From: Paenibacillus alvei DSM 29
GTDB lineage: Bacteria > Bacillota > Bacilli > Paenibacillales > Paenibacillaceae
Assembly (NCBI RefSeq): GCF_000293805.1
Contig: NZ_AMBZ01000004.1
Coordinates: forward strand, 455,001 to 519,000
Length of the DNA: 64,000 nucleotides
Direction of reading: 5' to 3'
Part shown: one piece after another, positions 1 through 9,938 of the stretch
Layout of the letters: every line of letters begins with the position of its first letter
How positions within the stretch are numbered: the stretch's first letter is position 1
Notes under the pieces: generated by a model
The model's database searches: none
The model's input: only the letters and a program-made list of their open reading frames with translations
Told to the model about the DNA's origin: nothing
Translations under genes and position numbers: made by a program

Positions 1-1161
1 ATTCGCCGTGCTGTGCGTCGCAATCCAGACGCAATTATTGCGGTAACAGGATGCTATGCGCAAACATCGCCTGCTGAGATTCTTGATATTCCAGGCGTCG
101 ATCTCGTTATTGGAACGCAGGATCGCGAAAAGTTGATGGATTACATCCGTGAGCTGCAAGAGCAGCGCCAGCCGATCAATGCGGTGCGGAATATTATGAA
201 AACTCGGGCGTTTGAGGAATTGGACGTGCCAGACTTCGCAGAGCGGACGCGCGCGTTCTTGAAAATCCAAGAAGGCTGCAACAACTTCTGCACATTCTGC
301 ATCATTCCTTGGTCGCGCGGTCTGTCCCGCAGCCGTGAAGCGGAGAGTGTGTTGAATCAGGCTCGCCAGCTCGTAGCGGCAGGCTACAAGGAGATCGTCT
401 TGACAGGAATTCATACCGGCGGCTACGGCGACGATATGGAGAATTATGATTTGACTGACTTGCTGTGGGATTTGGACAAGGTAGAGGGGCTTGAACGCAT
501 TCGCATCAGCTCCATTGAGGCAAGCCAAATTGATGATCGCATGATCGAGGTATTGAACAAGTCTTCGAAAATGTGCCGTCACCTGCATATTCCGCTTCAA
601 GCGGGCAATGACGAAGTGTTGAAGCGCATGCGCCGCAAATATACAACACAGGAATTCGCGGAGAAGCTTGCACGCATACGCGAGGCAATGCCGAATGTGG
701 CAATTACGACAGACGTTATTGTTGGCTTCCCAGGCGAAACGGATGAGCATTTCCGCCAAAGCTATGAATTTATGAAGCAAGTGGGCTTCTCTGAAATGCA
801 CGTATTCCCGTATTCGAAGCGCACAGGTACTCCGGCTGCGCGCATGGAGGATCAAGTGGATGAAGAGGTGAAGCATGCTCGCGTTCATGAGCTGATTGAC
901 CTGTCTGAACAAATGCAGCTGGAATACGCGAAGCAGTTCGTTGGACAAGTCGTCGATGTCATTCCGGAACGGAATACGAAAGGCGACCAAGGTGCTGGCA
1001 TGCTGATGGGTTACTCGGACAATTACCTTCAAGTGATCTTTGAAGGAGATGAATCCTTAATTGGCCAAGTCTGCCGCGTAAAAATTACAGAAGCGGGCGT
1101 GAATGAGAATCAAGGCGTCCTTACACGCGTCATCGGTCAGGAGCCGAATGTTGCTTCCTAA
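1..1161 (+). CDS. mtaB: tRNA (N6-threonylcarbamoyladenosine-37) methylthiotransferase MtaB, 5' end outside window
   Basis: MtaB converts t6A37 to ms2t6A37 in ANN-decoding tRNAs by radical-SAM chemistry. The frame is open from base 1, so the start lies upstream; about 386 residues are visible. An N-terminal MTTase cysteine sits in VTGCYAQ. The radical SAM cluster CxxxCxxC reads CNNFCTFC, about residues 93-100 of the visible part, and the C-terminus is a TRAM-like RNA-binding domain. The missing N-terminal part should hold the other cysteines of the auxiliary cluster. It matches B. subtilis YqeV, which also lies upstream of a Na/Pi transporter and rpsU. The other family members, MiaB and RimO, are less likely because of this synteny and the GCYAQTSP-type N-terminus. 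No break is seen. Confidence 0.93.
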   Translation: MRRAVRRNPDAIIAVTGCYAQTSPAEILDIPGVDLVIGTQDREKLMDYIRELQEQRQPINAVRNIMKTRAFEELDVPDFAERTRAFLKIQEGCNNFCTFCIIPWSRGLSRSREAESVLNQARQLVAAGYKEIVLTGIHTGGYGDDMENYDLTDLLWDLDKVEGLERIRISSIEASQIDDRMIEVLNKSSKMCRHLHIPLQAGNDEVLKRMRRKYTTQEFAEKLARIREAMPNVAITTDVIVGFPGETDEHFRQSYEFMKQVGFSEMHVFPYSKRTGTPAARMEDQVDEEVKHARVHELIDLSEQMQLEYAKQFVGQVVDVIPERNTKGDQGAGMLMGYSDNYLQVIFEGDESLIGQVCRVKITEAGVNENQGVLTRVIGQEPNVAS

Positions 1162-1256
1162 TTGTACAGTTCAGCAGCATGAAGGACAGCCAGAAATAGA
1201 TGAACGGCAATAAACTACAGACACAAATAACCGAAACTACTGAATAAGGAATCGAG

Positions 1257-1307
1257 GAGGATTCTCCGTTTGGCGCTTGGCTGAATGGATGAAATCCTCT
1301 TTCTTTT
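1257..1307 (+). terminator. possible terminator after mtaB
   Basis: GAGGATT (1257-1263) can pair with AATCCTC (1293-1299), and the right arm runs into TTTCTTTT. The loop is about 29 bases, long for an intrinsic terminator, so support is modest. Nothing else is recognisable between mtaB and the Nudix gene. Confidence 0.35.
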
Positions 1308-1355
1308 CGGTTAGGATATATACATACGAGTTATGAATTTGATGGAGGTGCGCAT

Positions 1356-1787
1356 ATGAAGGAAGTATCAGCAGGAGGAGTTGTATACCGCAGAAGAGGA
1401 GAAGAGCTGGAAATTCAGCTCATCCAAGATCGCTATGGCAAAATATCGCTAGCCAAAGGCAAGATGGAAGCAGGGGAGACGATTGAACAGACTGCTTTGC
1501 GGGAAATATGGGAAGAGACTGGGATTCATGGACGTATCGATAAAAAACTCGATACCATTTATTATCAATATGTACAACCACAAGCGGGTACAATTGATAA
1601 AGAGGTGCATTATTTCCTCGTTGAGGCAGAGGAAGGCAAGCTCCATGCGCAAATTGAGGAAATTCGCAGCGTAGAGTGGTATCGTCCACAGGAAGCATGG
1701 GAGAAGCAGCGGGAGCTCGGATATGATAACAACGATCACATCCTGCAAAAAGCTTTTGAAGAATTGTCCGTATCCGTAAATCTTTAA
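1356..1787 (+). CDS. Nudix hydrolase
   Basis: Small Nudix-fold pyrophosphohydrolase of 143 residues, about the normal single-domain length. The Nudix box GX5EX7REUXEEXGU is complete, from GKMEAGET through REIWEETGI (about residues 35-57), including the REUXEE residues that bind the catalytic metal. The substrate cannot be told from sequence; the family hydrolyses nucleoside diphosphates linked to another moiety. The ATG has a GGAGGTG ribosome site a few bases upstream. It sits between mtaB and deoC on the same strand, 33 bases before deoC, so co-transcription with deoC is plausible. Confidence 0.88.
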   Translation: MKEVSAGGVVYRRRGEELEIQLIQDRYGKISLAKGKMEAGETIEQTALREIWEETGIHGRIDKKLDTIYYQYVQPQAGTIDKEVHYFLVEAEEGKLHAQIEEIRSVEWYRPQEAWEKQRELGYDNNDHILQKAFEELSVSVNL

Positions 1788-1820
1788 TCCTCTGCACATT
1801 GCCGGAAGGAGAGAGTATGC

Positions 1821-2534
1821 ATGACGGATCAACTTCAATTGGCACAATATATCGATCACACCTTGCTTAAGCCGGAGGCGGCATTGCGCGATATCGAGAA
1901 ACTGTGCTCGGAGGCGAGTCGATACCACTTTTACAGTGTATGCGTCAACGGGTTTTGGGTATCAGCCTGTCGTGAACTGCTGAATGGAACAGGTGTGCAT
2001 GTGGCTGCGGTATGTGGGTTCCCATTGGGGGCCACTGCCAGTCAAGCCAAGGCATTTGAAGCAGCCCGTGCCGTGGAGGACGGGGCTGCTGAGATCGATA
2101 TGGTGCTGCAAATTGGAAGCCTTCTACGTGGAGATGTGAAGGCTGTGGAGCAGGATATTGCTCAGGTCGTTCGAATGGTAGAAGGACGCGCGATCGTCAA
2201 GGTCATATTGGAAACGGGCATTCTTAATACGGAGCAAAAAATTGCGGCTTGCAAAGCTTCAGAAGCGGCGGGTGCTCATTTTGTCAAGACGTCAACTGGA
2301 TTTGGCAAGGGCGGGGCAACCCTCGAAGATATTCGTCTTTTGCGGGCACATGTATCCTCTCGATTGGGTGTCAAGGCATCTGGCGGTATTCGGGACACTG
2401 CCTCAGCCCTCGCAATGATTAAAGCTGGTGCAACGCGCATCGGAACAAGCTCCGGCATTGCAATTATTAACGGATTCGGCTCCATACCGGCAAGTAGCAC
2501 AAAGGCAGGGCCAGCAGGGAGCTCGCAATATTAA
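1821..2534 (+). CDS. deoC: deoxyribose-phosphate aldolase
   Basis: DeoC splits 2-deoxy-D-ribose 5-phosphate into glyceraldehyde 3-phosphate and acetaldehyde in deoxynucleoside catabolism. It is 237 residues with the class I aldolase signatures: IDHTLLKPEA at the N-terminus, the Schiff-base lysine in VKTSTGF (about residue 155) and the second lysine in VKASGGIR (about 184). The start ATG follows GGAAGGAGAG. The last 20 or so residues (FGSIPASSTKAGP...) run past the usual family end, and the gene overlaps the convergent transporter gene by 68 bases. The conserved fold is complete before that tail. A missed base near the 3' end could have created the tail, but I cannot show it. Confidence 0.92.
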   Translation: MTDQLQLAQYIDHTLLKPEAALRDIEKLCSEASRYHFYSVCVNGFWVSACRELLNGTGVHVAAVCGFPLGATASQAKAFEAARAVEDGAAEIDMVLQIGSLLRGDVKAVEQDIAQVVRMVEGRAIVKVILETGILNTEQKIAACKASEAAGAHFVKTSTGFGKGGATLEDIRLLRAHVSSRLGVKASGGIRDTASALAMIKAGATRIGTSSGIAIINGFGSIPASSTKAGPAGSSQY

Positions 2535-3432
2535 ATATCGATTGGGCATGTGCAATCTGGCCGGCTGCATCTGAGGAGAAAGCTGCGCTCAGCTGCCCAA
2601 TTTGGTTGATAAAGGGATAGAATAAGATGGCACCACCGATATTTAATGTGACGTGGGACCAGGCGACGAACTGGCCGCTTTTCGTTCCGCCGAGAGAGGC
2701 GATGACAGCGGTGAAGCAGGTGCCGACATTAGAGCCGATTGCTATCGCGATGCCTACTTCAACAGGCAATGCTCCGGTTGCTGACAATCCCATCGCCATG
2801 GCAATGATTGCTGCACTACTGTGCACGAGCGCTGTAATGACGATGCCCGCAGCCAGAGCCCAGAGCAGACTGTCGCTTGAACGTTCTAGGAACCATGTGA
2901 ATAAGCCGCGCTGCTGGAGCGGCTCGCTAATTTTCTTCATCCACTCTATGCCCAGCATGATAAAGGCGAAGCCGGCTATGGCAAGAGATCCGTACTGGAG
3001 CGGCCGCATCCAAGAGGAAAAGTGTTGCAGAAGCCTAGGCTGATATTCATCGACCAATGCTCCCATCAGCCATCCAGCTATGGACAGATAGAGGAGCGGT
3101 GCTGCAAATTGACTTATATTGAGACCAATCAGTTCAGTCGTCAAACAGGTGCCAATGTTTGTTCCTAATATGATGCCGAGCGTGCGGGAGAAGTTTATAA
3201 TACCTGCATTGACCAAGCCAATCGTTATGACTGTGATGGCTGTGCTGCTTTGCAGCACGGCTGTCATGCCTGTGCTGAACAGCATACCGTGAAGCGGGGT
3301 TCGGGTCGAGCTGTGCAGAAATCGATGCAAATAAGGGCCTGCCCAAGCATGAAGGGCAAGCTCCATCGTTTTCATTCCAAACAGAAACAGTGCCAACCCG
3401 CCAAGGAGCGGGAACCAAATTTCTTTGAACAT
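2467..3432 (-). CDS. Na/Pi cotransporter family protein (YqeW-like)
   Basis: Integral membrane protein of the NptA/PNaPi family (sodium-phosphate symport), 321 residues with about eight hydrophobic helices. It carries the duplicated family motifs: QSSTAITV in the first half and VHSSAAIIAMAMG in the second. I start it at the ATG at 3432 because AAAGGAG lies 6 bases upstream (3439-3445); the in-frame ATG at 3450 has no ribosome site. B. subtilis YqeW occupies the same place after yqeV and before rpsU. Many bacterial family members are single-repeat forms and some may not carry phosphate, so the substrate is inferred. The 3' end overlaps deoC on the other strand. Confidence 0.88.
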   Translation of the reverse strand: MFKEIWFPLLGGLALFLFGMKTMELALHAWAGPYLHRFLHSSTRTPLHGMLFSTGMTAVLQSSTAITVITIGLVNAGIINFSRTLGIILGTNIGTCLTTELIGLNISQFAAPLLYLSIAGWLMGALVDEYQPRLLQHFSSWMRPLQYGSLAIAGFAFIMLGIEWMKKISEPLQQRGLFTWFLERSSDSLLWALAAGIVITALVHSSAAIIAMAMGLSATGALPVEVGIAIAIGSNVGTCFTAVIASLGGTKSGQFVAWSHVTLNIGGAILFYPFINQIGQLSAAFSSDAAGQIAHAQSIFNIASSLLALPLCYLPVWSRIR

Positions 3433-3536
3433 GAAGGGCTCCTTTGTCATTGATCATTCATCGCAATACGTTATCCATTCTATGCTTGCGAGTGGACAGC
3501 CATGACAAGCTATGGGAGCCGAGAGGAGAACTGTAA

Positions 3537-4919
3537 TTGAATAGGCCTTTTGTAAAATTAATCCGTTCGCGGAAAAAGAGAATTGAACGCTCTCATCCAT
3601 GGGTGTATCAATCGGAAATAGAGGTGGTAGAAGGTAACCCGCAGCCGGGAACGCTTGTGGATGTCCAGAACGCCCAAGGGAAATATATCGCAACAGGATA
3701 TTATAATCCTGCATCGCAAATTACGGTTCGGATCGTGTCCTATGAACCGATTGAAGCGATGGATGAAGCCTTCTTCAAGGAACGGATTGAACGCTGTGTC
3801 GCTCATCGCCAGCGCTTCTTGCCTGGAGCTGCGGCATATCGTCTTGTGTATGGAGAAGCCGACTTCCTGCCGGGACTCATCGTCGATCGCTTTGGTGATG
3901 TTCTCGTCGTGCAAATCGTGACACTCGGTATGGATGTGCATCGGGAGGCTTTGGTTGCAGCTTTGGTAGATGTCATGCAGCCGCGCGGCATCTACGAGCG
4001 CAGTGATGTGCCAATTCGCGAGCGGGAAGGACTTGAACAGAAGACAGGTATTCTGTACGGAGATTGCCCGCGTCATGTTCAAGTGGAGGAGAACGGGCTT
4101 CTCATCGAAGTGGATATTGTAGAAGGACAGAAGACTGGCTACTTCTTCGATCAGCGTGAGAACCGCGCTTCCATTGCCCCGCTCATGACAGGCTGGGGAG
4201 CCCGCAGCGGCATCCGATTGGGTGAAGTAGAAGCAGAGGATGGAACTGTTCAGACGCTGCCGCTTAATGCAAAGGGCAAGCCGGTTACCTTCCCTTGGTG
4301 GGATGGAGCGACTGTGCTGGAATGCTTCTCTCATACGGGAAGCTTCACACTGAATGCTTGTAAATATGGGGCCAAGAAGGTCACTTGTCTCGATATTTCC
4401 GAGCATGCGATCGAGAGTGCGAAGCGCAATGTTGAATTGAATGGTTTTACAGAGCGTGTAGAGTTTGTCGTTGCGGATGCCTTCGCCTACTTGCGCGAGC
4501 AGGTTCACGGCTTGGAGGAGCGTGCACAGCGGGCGAGTGGAGAAGCCGGTGCGAAGAAGGTAGATACTTCGAAGCCGATGACCGCTGGCGGCGGACGTAC
4601 GTGGGATGTTGTCGTACTGGATCCTCCCGCCTTTGCAAAAACGCGAGGCGCTGTTGAGGGGGCGTATCGCGGATACAAGGATATTAATCTGCACGGCATG
4701 AAGCTCGTTAATGATGGCGGCTATTTGGTAACGGCAAGCTGCTCTTATCATATGCGGCCAGACATGTTCATGCAGTCGATATTGGATGCGGCACAGGATG
4801 CGGGCAAGGTGCTTCGTCTTGTGGAATGGCGCCCTGCGGGCAAGGATCACCCGCAAATTGCGGGTGTTGATGAAGGACATTATTTGAAGTTCGCTATTTT
4901 CGAGGTTCGCACGAAGTAG
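3537..4919 (+). CDS. class I SAM-dependent rRNA methyltransferase, RlmI/PUA type
   Basis: RlmI-like 23S rRNA cytosine C5 methyltransferase, 460 residues. The N-terminal PUA-like domain begins VKLIRSRKKRIERSHPWVYQSEI. The Rossmann core has motif I ECFSHTGSFTLNA (about residue 260) and the catalytic region DPPAFAK (about 362) followed by TASCSYH. The start is TTG at 3537, with GAGGAG 8 bases upstream. It is some 60 residues longer than usual because of two insertions, about residues 217-255 and 328-350, the second of low complexity and charged. Modification of a position equivalent to E. coli C1962 is the family assignment, not shown here. A strong hairpin follows the gene. Confidence 0.88.
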   Translation: MNRPFVKLIRSRKKRIERSHPWVYQSEIEVVEGNPQPGTLVDVQNAQGKYIATGYYNPASQITVRIVSYEPIEAMDEAFFKERIERCVAHRQRFLPGAAAYRLVYGEADFLPGLIVDRFGDVLVVQIVTLGMDVHREALVAALVDVMQPRGIYERSDVPIREREGLEQKTGILYGDCPRHVQVEENGLLIEVDIVEGQKTGYFFDQRENRASIAPLMTGWGARSGIRLGEVEAEDGTVQTLPLNAKGKPVTFPWWDGATVLECFSHTGSFTLNACKYGAKKVTCLDISEHAIESAKRNVELNGFTERVEFVVADAFAYLREQVHGLEERAQRASGEAGAKKVDTSKPMTAGGGRTWDVVVLDPPAFAKTRGAVEGAYRGYKDINLHGMKLVNDGGYLVTASCSYHMRPDMFMQSILDAAQDAGKVLRLVEWRPAGKDHPQIAGVDEGHYLKFAIFEVRTK

Positions 4920-4962
4920 TATTTTAAGCGGTTCATCCGCTGCAATTGAAGGGATTTACGTG

Positions 4963-5021
4963 AAAAGCGCTATGCACTGTAGACCAGATCGGATTGGTCT
5001 ACAATGCACGGCGCTTCTTTT
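4963..5021. terminator. bidirectional intrinsic terminator
   Basis: Long imperfect inverted repeat. The left arm AAGCGC..TGCA.TGTAGACCA (from 4965) pairs with the right arm ending GCGCTT at 5016, with two small mismatches and a 7-9 base loop. CTTTT follows on the plus strand and AAAA precedes the left arm. It lies between two convergent genes and can serve both. Confidence 0.85.
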
Positions 5022-5071
5022 GCATACGTACATGTTCAAAATCGTATCCGTTTAAAGATTTCATCTTGCTG

Positions 5072-6045
5072 CTATTTTATTCCGACTGCAGTGCGAGTTA
5101 TAAATGCACCGCCCAGCCAGCGTCCATATCCACCGGCTTGCGCCCAGTTGAGTGTGCCGTTCAGCACCTGTTGGCCATTGTCGGTTACGAACAGCTGCCC
5201 GTCATTCGCAGCAGAGGACTGGAAAGGTTCAGGCAATGGGGACGAGCTTGGAGACAGCTCAAGCAGAGGAGCATCGCCACTTGTCAATCTGCGCAGGTAG
5301 CCCCAGAATTGCAAATCCCCTAGTCCGTATTCCGGCAGCTGCTTGCGAACAATGTCGTAGCATTGTTGAAAGGAAGCAGTTCCATCCTTAACGGCATGCA
5401 GTGTGATTCGCTCCACAATTCCCATTCCATCCTGTACGGATGGATAACGGGAAAGATGGAACTGAAGCGCTTCCCTAATAGCGCAGAATGGGGCAGATAC
5501 GGAACTGGCATCGTTAACCCATTGCGCAATTTTAAGCGGATTTGGACTCGTATATGCGATCCATGCTGATCGCATCCATTCGATACGCTCTGCGGTCAGT
5601 AAAATGGCAGTGTCGCGATAAGGAGCCAATTGTTCTCCTGTCAACGCGCCAAATCCGAGATAGCGATCATGCTCAGCGATCGATGCAATATCGACCCAGT
5701 AAAGTTTGGCGTTCGCATTTTCCTGTGTTAGGCGATCCACTAAGCGGAGTAGCATTGTAATGTCAAACAAATCGTGTTCGAACCATAATGCAATCTCATT
5801 AGCGGGTAAAATATCAGATTTCCACGAACGTTCCTGTTCATTTCCTCTCTGCAAAAAACAGTTGAAGGCAGTCCGCACATGCGCTCCAGTTGCAAAGCCC
5901 GATACGCTAAATACTGCTCTAGCCTTGCATATACAGGGCCTTCGGTCAGCAGTTCAGAATATACCCATACCTTCTCTTTCCATCGCTGTTCAGCAATGCT
6001 GCTTAGTTGTCTGGCAGTGCACTCCCCGTTGACAATATGAATCAT
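5072..6045 (-). pseudogene. DUF1835/DUF3658 domain protein, frame broken by one missing base
   Basis: Read from ATG 6045, which has AGGAGG 9 bases upstream, the N-terminal DUF1835 domain (MIHIVNGECTARQL, then WVYSELLTEGPV) runs in one frame to about 5855. The rest of the family sequence (ANEIALWFEHDLFDITMLLRL, then the C-terminal region) continues in another frame to the stop at 5072. The switch falls in the A6 run at 5853-5858 (T6 on the coding strand). A seventh base joins both parts into one 324-residue protein. DUF1835 proteins have no settled function. The break matches the single-base losses elsewhere in the window, so the gene is probably intact in the organism. Confidence 0.75.
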
Positions 6046-6178
6046 GACAATCAGCCTCCTTGTTCGAATTAGAGGGTATGTTGAACATGAGCCTCGTCTT
6101 CGATCCCGCCTTCCTCGTAAAATGATGTCTATCACAGGAAGCGATTGGCGAATATCGGCATCTTTTCCAAACATGTGT

Positions 6179-6207
6179 TCTATCGACAGATTGGATTATG
6201 GTATAAT
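6179..6207 (+). promoter_or_regulatory. possible SigA promoter for the addB operon
   Basis: A perfect TATAAT (6202-6207) preceded by TATGG lies about 120 bases before addB, in the divergent gap after the DUF1835 gene. The -35 region at 17 bases (TCTATC) is poor, so only the -10 is convincing. Confidence 0.4.
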
Positions 6208-6329
6208 GAAACCTAATGCTAGAATCGGCTGTATTCGAAAATATATACCATTTATTGGTTTGATTATAGTTTATCACATCGTGGCAAGCAGATGCCATGA
6301 ATCGTAATCAGGGAAATGGAGGGATCACT

Positions 6330-9300
6330 TTGCCGTTGCATTTTGTCATCGGTCGTTCCGGCAGTGGCAAGACGGAGCATGTATTGAGACAAGTACGAGA
6401 TGAGCTTCGGAGTAAAGCGGACGGGACTCCGATCATATGGATAGTGCCTGAACAGGCAACTTTTCAAGCAGAACATGCGCTCATTCGCGAGGAAGGAATC
6501 GCGGGCATTATGAGAGCGCAAGTGCTGAGCTTCCGTCGTCTTGCGTATCGGGTAATGCAGGAAACGGGCGGCACAGCACTGACTCCTATCAATGAAGAAG
6601 GCAAGAAGATGCTGCTGTACAAAATCTTGCAGCGCCGCAAGTCGGATTTGCCTTTATTCGCTGGTGCGGCGGAGCAATTTGGATTTATTGAGAAACTAAA
6701 TGATCTCTTTGATGAAATGAAGCGATATCGAGTGGAACCCAGTGAGGTGGATGAGCATCTCGCTTTTTTGGATGCGCATATGACCGGCCAGCCGCTGCTG
6801 TCCGCGAAGTTGCGAGACATATCCAGCATTCTGCACGAATTCGAATCGGAATTGGCTGGCCGCTATTTGGATGGCGAAGATGTGCTTGCCAAGCTGTCCG
6901 AGGGGGTTGCAGCATCGAAGTATGTAAAGAATGCCGATATTTGGATTGACGGGTTTCATGGATTTACCCCACAGGAATATGCAGTTCTCGCTTCCCTTAT
7001 TCTTCATGCGCCTAATGTGAACGTGACGCTGTGTCTGGACAAGGCGTATGAGCTAGGCGAGGTTCCGCATGAGCTGAACTTGTTCCACCCGACGGCTACT
7101 ACGATGCTGAAGCTGCGCGAAATCGCCGACACCCTCGGTGTAGAGATCGGGCGCATCACGAAGCTGGAGCCGCAGGAAGATCCGCTTCCACGTTATGCGG
7201 CATCGCCCATGCTCGCTCATCTGGAGCGGAACTTCGAGCGCAAAGTAAAGTATCGCGAGTCGGAAAATGCCGCCGCGGCAAGCAAGATCAAGGATGGGCA
7301 TCCGCCTGCCCGTAAAGATGAACAAGAGATTACCGTGCAGGCTGCTGTTCATCGCCGCGCAGAGGTTGAAGCGATAGCTAGAGATATGCTGAGCCGTGTG
7401 CGCAATGAACAAGTCCGCTGGAGAGACATGGCGGTTATGGTGCGAAATATTGCGCATTATGGCGAGCTGATTGATACGGTGTTCACGGAAGCGGGGATTC
7501 CATACTTTACGGATCAGAAGAAATCAGTTTTACATCATCCTTTTGTCGAAATGACGCGGGCTGTGCTTGATATATTGATAGGCAATTGGAAATACGATGC
7601 TGTATTTCGATTTGTCAAAACAGACTTTCTGCTGCCTGACGACGCCTCGATAACAAGAGAGCATTTTGACAAGCTGGAGAACTATGTGCTTGCTTGCGGC
7701 ATTGAAGGGACGATGTGGACGAATAAGCGTCCGTGGCCCGCGATTCCAGACCTGTCGCTCGATCCGGATCATGCTGACGGAGCGGCGGAGCGTACGGAAG
7801 AAGAAGCCGATGCTGCGGAAAAACCAAAACATGCGCCAGAATGGGTGGAGCATTGCCGCAGCATCATTGCCGAGCCGATTGCCGAGCTTGCACGCTCGAT
7901 GAAGGCAAGCTCGAATGTGCGAGGCATGTGCGAAGCCCTGTACTCCTTCTGGATGGCGCTTGGCGTACCTCACAAGCTGGAGCGCATGAGTCAGGATGCT
8001 CTGCTTGATGGGGATGTCCAGTTATCGCGGGAGCATCGGCAAATATGGGGCTCGCTCTTAGACATTTTGGATCAAATGGTTGAAATGGTTGGCGAAGAGA
8101 AGATGAGTATAGAATTGTTCGGCGGCATGCTCGATACTGGATTCGAGAGCATCAAAATGGCGCTTGTGCCGCCTGCGCTTGATCAGGTGCTCATTGCTTC
8201 GATGGATCGGACAAGACCAGGCCAAATTATGCATTTATATATGTTAGGCGTAAATGATGGCGTTATACCAGCGCGGCCGATTGAGGATGGAGTGCTCACC
8301 GAGCATGAACGGGATACGCTGCAGCAAATTGGCATGGAGCTTGCGCCGGGCGTTCGCCGCAAGCTTTTGGATGAGCGTTTCTTAATCTATCAATCTTTTG
8401 CTACTCCAAGCAGAAGTTTATGGATTAGTTATGCGCTCGCTGATGAAGAAGGAAAGACCCTGCTGCCGTCCGAGGTGGTGCGGCATGTGCGCAGCATGTT
8501 CCCGCGTGTGCAAGAACGGCTCGTCATGGCTGAGCCGAACGAGTTTATGAATGAACAGGAGCAAGCGGAATTCGCCGTCTATCCAGAATCTGCGCTCAAG
8601 CACTTGATCGTCCAGCTGCGTCAATGGCGTCAAGGAAGGCCGATCGCTAATGTGTGGTGGGATGTATACCGCTGGTTTGCAGCGCAGCCAGCTTGGCATG
8701 ATCGACTGAAGGTGCTGATGAGCTCACTCTTGTATCGCAATCAGGCAGAGGCGCTAACTCCGGTAACGAGCCGTCACTTGTACGGCACTGCTTTGCGGAC
8801 GAGTGTGTCTCGCATGGAGCGTTTCGTTGCCTGTCCATTCTCGCATTTCGCTTCCCATGGCTTAAAGTTGAAGGAGCGTCGAGTATATCGATTGGAGGCG
8901 CCGGATATTGGGCAGTTGTTCCATGCGGCACTCAGCCGTTTTGCGATAGATTTGCAAAGCTCGAACCGCACATGGGCGGCTCTGTCTGCGGATGAATGCC
9001 GGGCAGAAGCGGATCGCATTGTAGATATGCTTGCTCCAAGGCTACAGGGGGAAATCCTGCTGAGCTCGAAGCGCTATGAGCATATTTCCCTCAAGTTGAA
9101 GCGAATTGTAGGACGTGCGGCTTCTGTGCTTGGGGAGCATGCGCGAAGAGGCCGTTTTGAGCCGATTGGGCTGGAGTTGGATTTTGGGCCAGATAAGCTG
9201 CTGCCGCCGCTTCGCTTCACACTTAGCAATGGATGCACGATGGAGATCATCGGCCGCATTGACCGAGTCGACAAGGCGGAAAGCGAGCGAGGCGTTCTTC

Positions 9301-9938
9301 TGCGGGTGATCGATTACAAATCAAGTGCGACAGATTTGAAGCTGCAGGAAGTGTATTATGGGTTGTCGCTGCAAATGCTCACTTATTTGGATGTGTTGAT
9401 CACATATGCGGAAATGTGGCTTGGAACGGCGGCATTGCCTGCAGGCACACTCTATTTCCATGTTCACAATCCGCTATTGCAGGCTGCGAATGGAATGAGT
9501 GTGGAGCAAGCTTACGAGCAAATGATGAAGAAATATAAAATGCGCGGACTCGTCCTAGCGGATCGAGAGGTAGTGTCCTTGATGGATGAGCCGCTTGAAA
9601 AAGGATATTCGGACGTTCTTCCCGTAGCGGTAAAGGCGGACGGTTCGTTTTACAGCAATGCCTCTGTTGCAACTACAGAACAGTGGGATATGCTGCGCGG
9701 AACGGCACGCCATGTGATTCAAGATATCGGAACCCGCATTACCGATGGCGACGTTCGCATTGATCCGTATCGCCTTGGTACAAAGAAGGCGTGTGATTTT
9801 TGCAGCTATAAACCTGTATGCCAGTTCGATGAGTTGACCGAGGGCAATGAATATCATGTATTGCCGCGGATGACGAAGGAAGAAGTATGGATGAAGATGG
9901 AAGGAGGGGAAGACGAGGATGGATCAGCGCGAAAATAA
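6330..9938 (+). CDS. addB: ATP-dependent helicase/nuclease subunit AddB
   Basis: AddB pairs with AddA in the RecBCD-like enzyme that resects double-strand breaks and recognises Chi. The protein has about 1202 residues. The N-terminal P-loop GRSGSGKT begins about eight residues in. The C-terminal nuclease has DYKSSATDLKL. An iron-sulfur type cysteine set is present: one Cys in FVACPFSHF and three in KKACDFCSYKPVC. I use TTG at 6330 because GGAGGG (6318-6323) is 6 bases upstream and family proteins begin close to FVIGRSGSGKT. An in-frame ATG at 6297 would add 11 residues but has no ribosome site. The stop overlaps the addA start by 20 bases, so the subunits are translationally coupled. Confidence 0.95.
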   Translation: MPLHFVIGRSGSGKTEHVLRQVRDELRSKADGTPIIWIVPEQATFQAEHALIREEGIAGIMRAQVLSFRRLAYRVMQETGGTALTPINEEGKKMLLYKILQRRKSDLPLFAGAAEQFGFIEKLNDLFDEMKRYRVEPSEVDEHLAFLDAHMTGQPLLSAKLRDISSILHEFESELAGRYLDGEDVLAKLSEGVAASKYVKNADIWIDGFHGFTPQEYAVLASLILHAPNVNVTLCLDKAYELGEVPHELNLFHPTATTMLKLREIADTLGVEIGRITKLEPQEDPLPRYAASPMLAHLERNFERKVKYRESENAAAASKIKDGHPPARKDEQEITVQAAVHRRAEVEAIARDMLSRVRNEQVRWRDMAVMVRNIAHYGELIDTVFTEAGIPYFTDQKKSVLHHPFVEMTRAVLDILIGNWKYDAVFRFVKTDFLLPDDASITREHFDKLENYVLACGIEGTMWTNKRPWPAIPDLSLDPDHADGAAERTEEEADAAEKPKHAPEWVEHCRSIIAEPIAELARSMKASSNVRGMCEALYSFWMALGVPHKLERMSQDALLDGDVQLSREHRQIWGSLLDILDQMVEMVGEEKMSIELFGGMLDTGFESIKMALVPPALDQVLIASMDRTRPGQIMHLYMLGVNDGVIPARPIEDGVLTEHERDTLQQIGMELAPGVRRKLLDERFLIYQSFATPSRSLWISYALADEEGKTLLPSEVVRHVRSMFPRVQERLVMAEPNEFMNEQEQAEFAVYPESALKHLIVQLRQWRQGRPIANVWWDVYRWFAAQPAWHDRLKVLMSSLLYRNQAEALTPVTSRHLYGTALRTSVSRMERFVACPFSHFASHGLKLKERRVYRLEAPDIGQLFHAALSRFAIDLQSSNRTWAALSADECRAEADRIVDMLAPRLQGEILLSSKRYEHISLKLKRIVGRAASVLGEHARRGRFEPIGLELDFGPDKLLPPLRFTLSNGCTMEIIGRIDRVDKAESERGVLLRVIDYKSSATDLKLQEVYYGLSLQMLTYLDVLITYAEMWLGTAALPAGTLYFHVHNPLLQAANGMSVEQAYEQMMKKYKMRGLVLADREVVSLMDEPLEKGYSDVLPVAVKADGSFYSNASVATTEQWDMLRGTARHVIQDIGTRITDGDVRIDPYRLGTKKACDFCSYKPVCQFDELTEGNEYHVLPRMTKEEVWMKMEGGEDEDGSARK

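Noticed and set aside
3558-4880. Very long minus-strand ORF (440 codons) opposite the RlmI-like gene
   Set aside because: It mirrors a well-supported gene; its sequence is Arg/His/Cys-rich, as is usual for antisense shadows.
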